A DNA stretch of 64,000 bases. It comes from DASXAI01 sp963728985. GTDB taxonomy: Bacteria; Actinomycetota; Acidimicrobiia; Acidimicrobiales; Ilumatobacteraceae. The position numbers were made by a program, and so were the translations under genes. The notes beneath the pieces were generated by a model. It was not told where the DNA came from. It saw only the letters and a program-made list of their open reading frames with translations, and ran no database searches. Of the stretch, positions 63,459 through 64,000 are shown piece by piece. The DNA lies in assembly GCA_963728985.1 (NCBI GenBank), contig CAVSME010000001.1:1000436-1064435 (forward strand), given 5' to 3'. Numbering within the stretch: the stretch's first letter is position 1; each line of letters begins with the position of its first letter.

Positions 63459-64000
63459 GCGACGGCTCCGCCTTCGCCGAGCTGCTCGCCACCCCCGGCG
63501 TCGAGGAGGTGGCCGAGCACCGCGGGCGCTTCGGGTTCATGGCCTTCCACGGCGGGTCGCTGGAGGAGATGACCGACGTCATCGCCCGCGCCGCTGCCGA
63601 GCAGGCCGGCGCGTCGTACTACGGCGTGCACCAGCCCAAGGACCTCCAGTGGCACCTGCCGTCGACCGCCATCGATCCCGCCGTGCTCGCCGGCCCTGGC
63701 CGGGTTCCTCGACCACGTCGAGGTCGTGATCACCATCCACGGCTTCGGCCGCGAGGGCTTCTGGGCCACGCTGCTGCTCGGCGGCCAGAACCGCGAGCTG
63801 GCGGCCCACGTCGGCGGCTACCTGTCGGCGGCTCTTCCCGCCTACGAGATCGCCACCGATCTCGAGCGGGTACCGCAACCGCTGCGGGGCCTGCACCCCC
63901 GCAACCCGGTCAACCTGCCCCGCCAGGGTGGCGTGCAGATCGAGCTACCCCCGCGGGTGCGGGGCCAGAGCCCGATCTGGTGGGACTGGGACGGCCCCGG
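63455..64000 (+). pseudogene. Poly-gamma-glutamate hydrolase-like protein, frameshifted and cut by window edge
   Basis: GTG 63455 overlaps the ccdA stop. First frame: FGFMAFHGGSLEEMTDVIAR, then ASYYGVHQPKDLQWHLPS. After about 63694 the protein continues in the +1 frame: LAGFLDHVEVVITIHGFGRE, LLLGGQNRELAAHV and NPVNLPRQGGVQIELPPRVR. These are marks of the zinc-dependent phage-type poly-gamma-glutamate hydrolase family. Removing one G near 63692 (CCGGCC) restores the frame. The true C-terminus is beyond the window. Confidence 0.75.

Overview
The window is very GC-rich, gene-dense chromosomal DNA from an actinobacterium (Actinomycetota). Markers are a WhiB7 regulator with its attenuator leader, a SigR/RsrA-type redox sigma pair, a mycothiol-type DinB-like enzyme, an F420/PPOX-family protein, ClpC, DisA and a Tad pilus locus of the Gram-positive type. 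The gene order zincin-tilS-hpt-ftsH-folP-folB-folK-nadB-nadC is that of high-GC actinobacteria. An Acidimicrobiia-like lineage is my best guess; that is inference, with no search run. I found no rRNA, tRNA, CRISPR array, prophage or transposase gene.

Layout. 0-9.3 kb is accessory and stress metabolism: a cut-off gene with an injection-system-type leader motif, two methyltransferases (one internally deleted), an anti-sigma-like kinase, alkaline phosphatase, ribokinase, a NUDIX/MarR divergent pair and SigR/RsrA. 9.5-24.3 kb is a housekeeping block: TilS, Hpt, FtsH, folate genes with an embedded phosphatase-like protein that lacks its catalytic cysteine, NAD synthesis, a frameshifted acyltransferase and a CtpE-like P-type ATPase. 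24.2-32.4 kb holds a polyprenyl synthase, ClpC, an LppM-like lipoprotein, RadA and DisA. 32.7-41.6 kb is a ten-gene minus-strand Tad pilus operon ending in a membrane LysM/BTAD protein. 41.7-51.3 kb is mixed housekeeping: methionine aminopeptidase, CoaA, an orphan adenine methylase and AlkD. 51.4-56.1 kb holds a TPR-CHAT protease divergent from a cytoplasmic subtilisin, plus a coiled-coil membrane protein. 56.2-64 kb holds a DNA ligase, Dut, Orn, a metallo-beta-lactamase-fold protein, the whiB7 leader and gene, and a TlpA/CcdA redox pair.

Two patterns run through the window. First, more than twenty genes carry a TANNNT -10 hexamer ending 6-10 nt before the start codon with no Shine-Dalgarno site, so leaderless transcription looks like the default; genes with leaders (whiB7, the alkaline phosphatase, the S8 protease, the CpaB-like gene) have clear Shine-Dalgarno sites. 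Second, a 59-bp palindromic element recurs in at least three intergenic gaps, with arm changes that preserve pairing.

Four reading-frame breaks (two in the acyltransferase, one in tlpA, one in the last gene) are all consistent with single extra bases, so sequencing or assembly error must be excluded before calling them pseudogenes. The most novel candidates are the CHAT/subtilisin pair, the Cys-to-Gly phosphatase relative in the folate operon, and the dispersed palindrome family.
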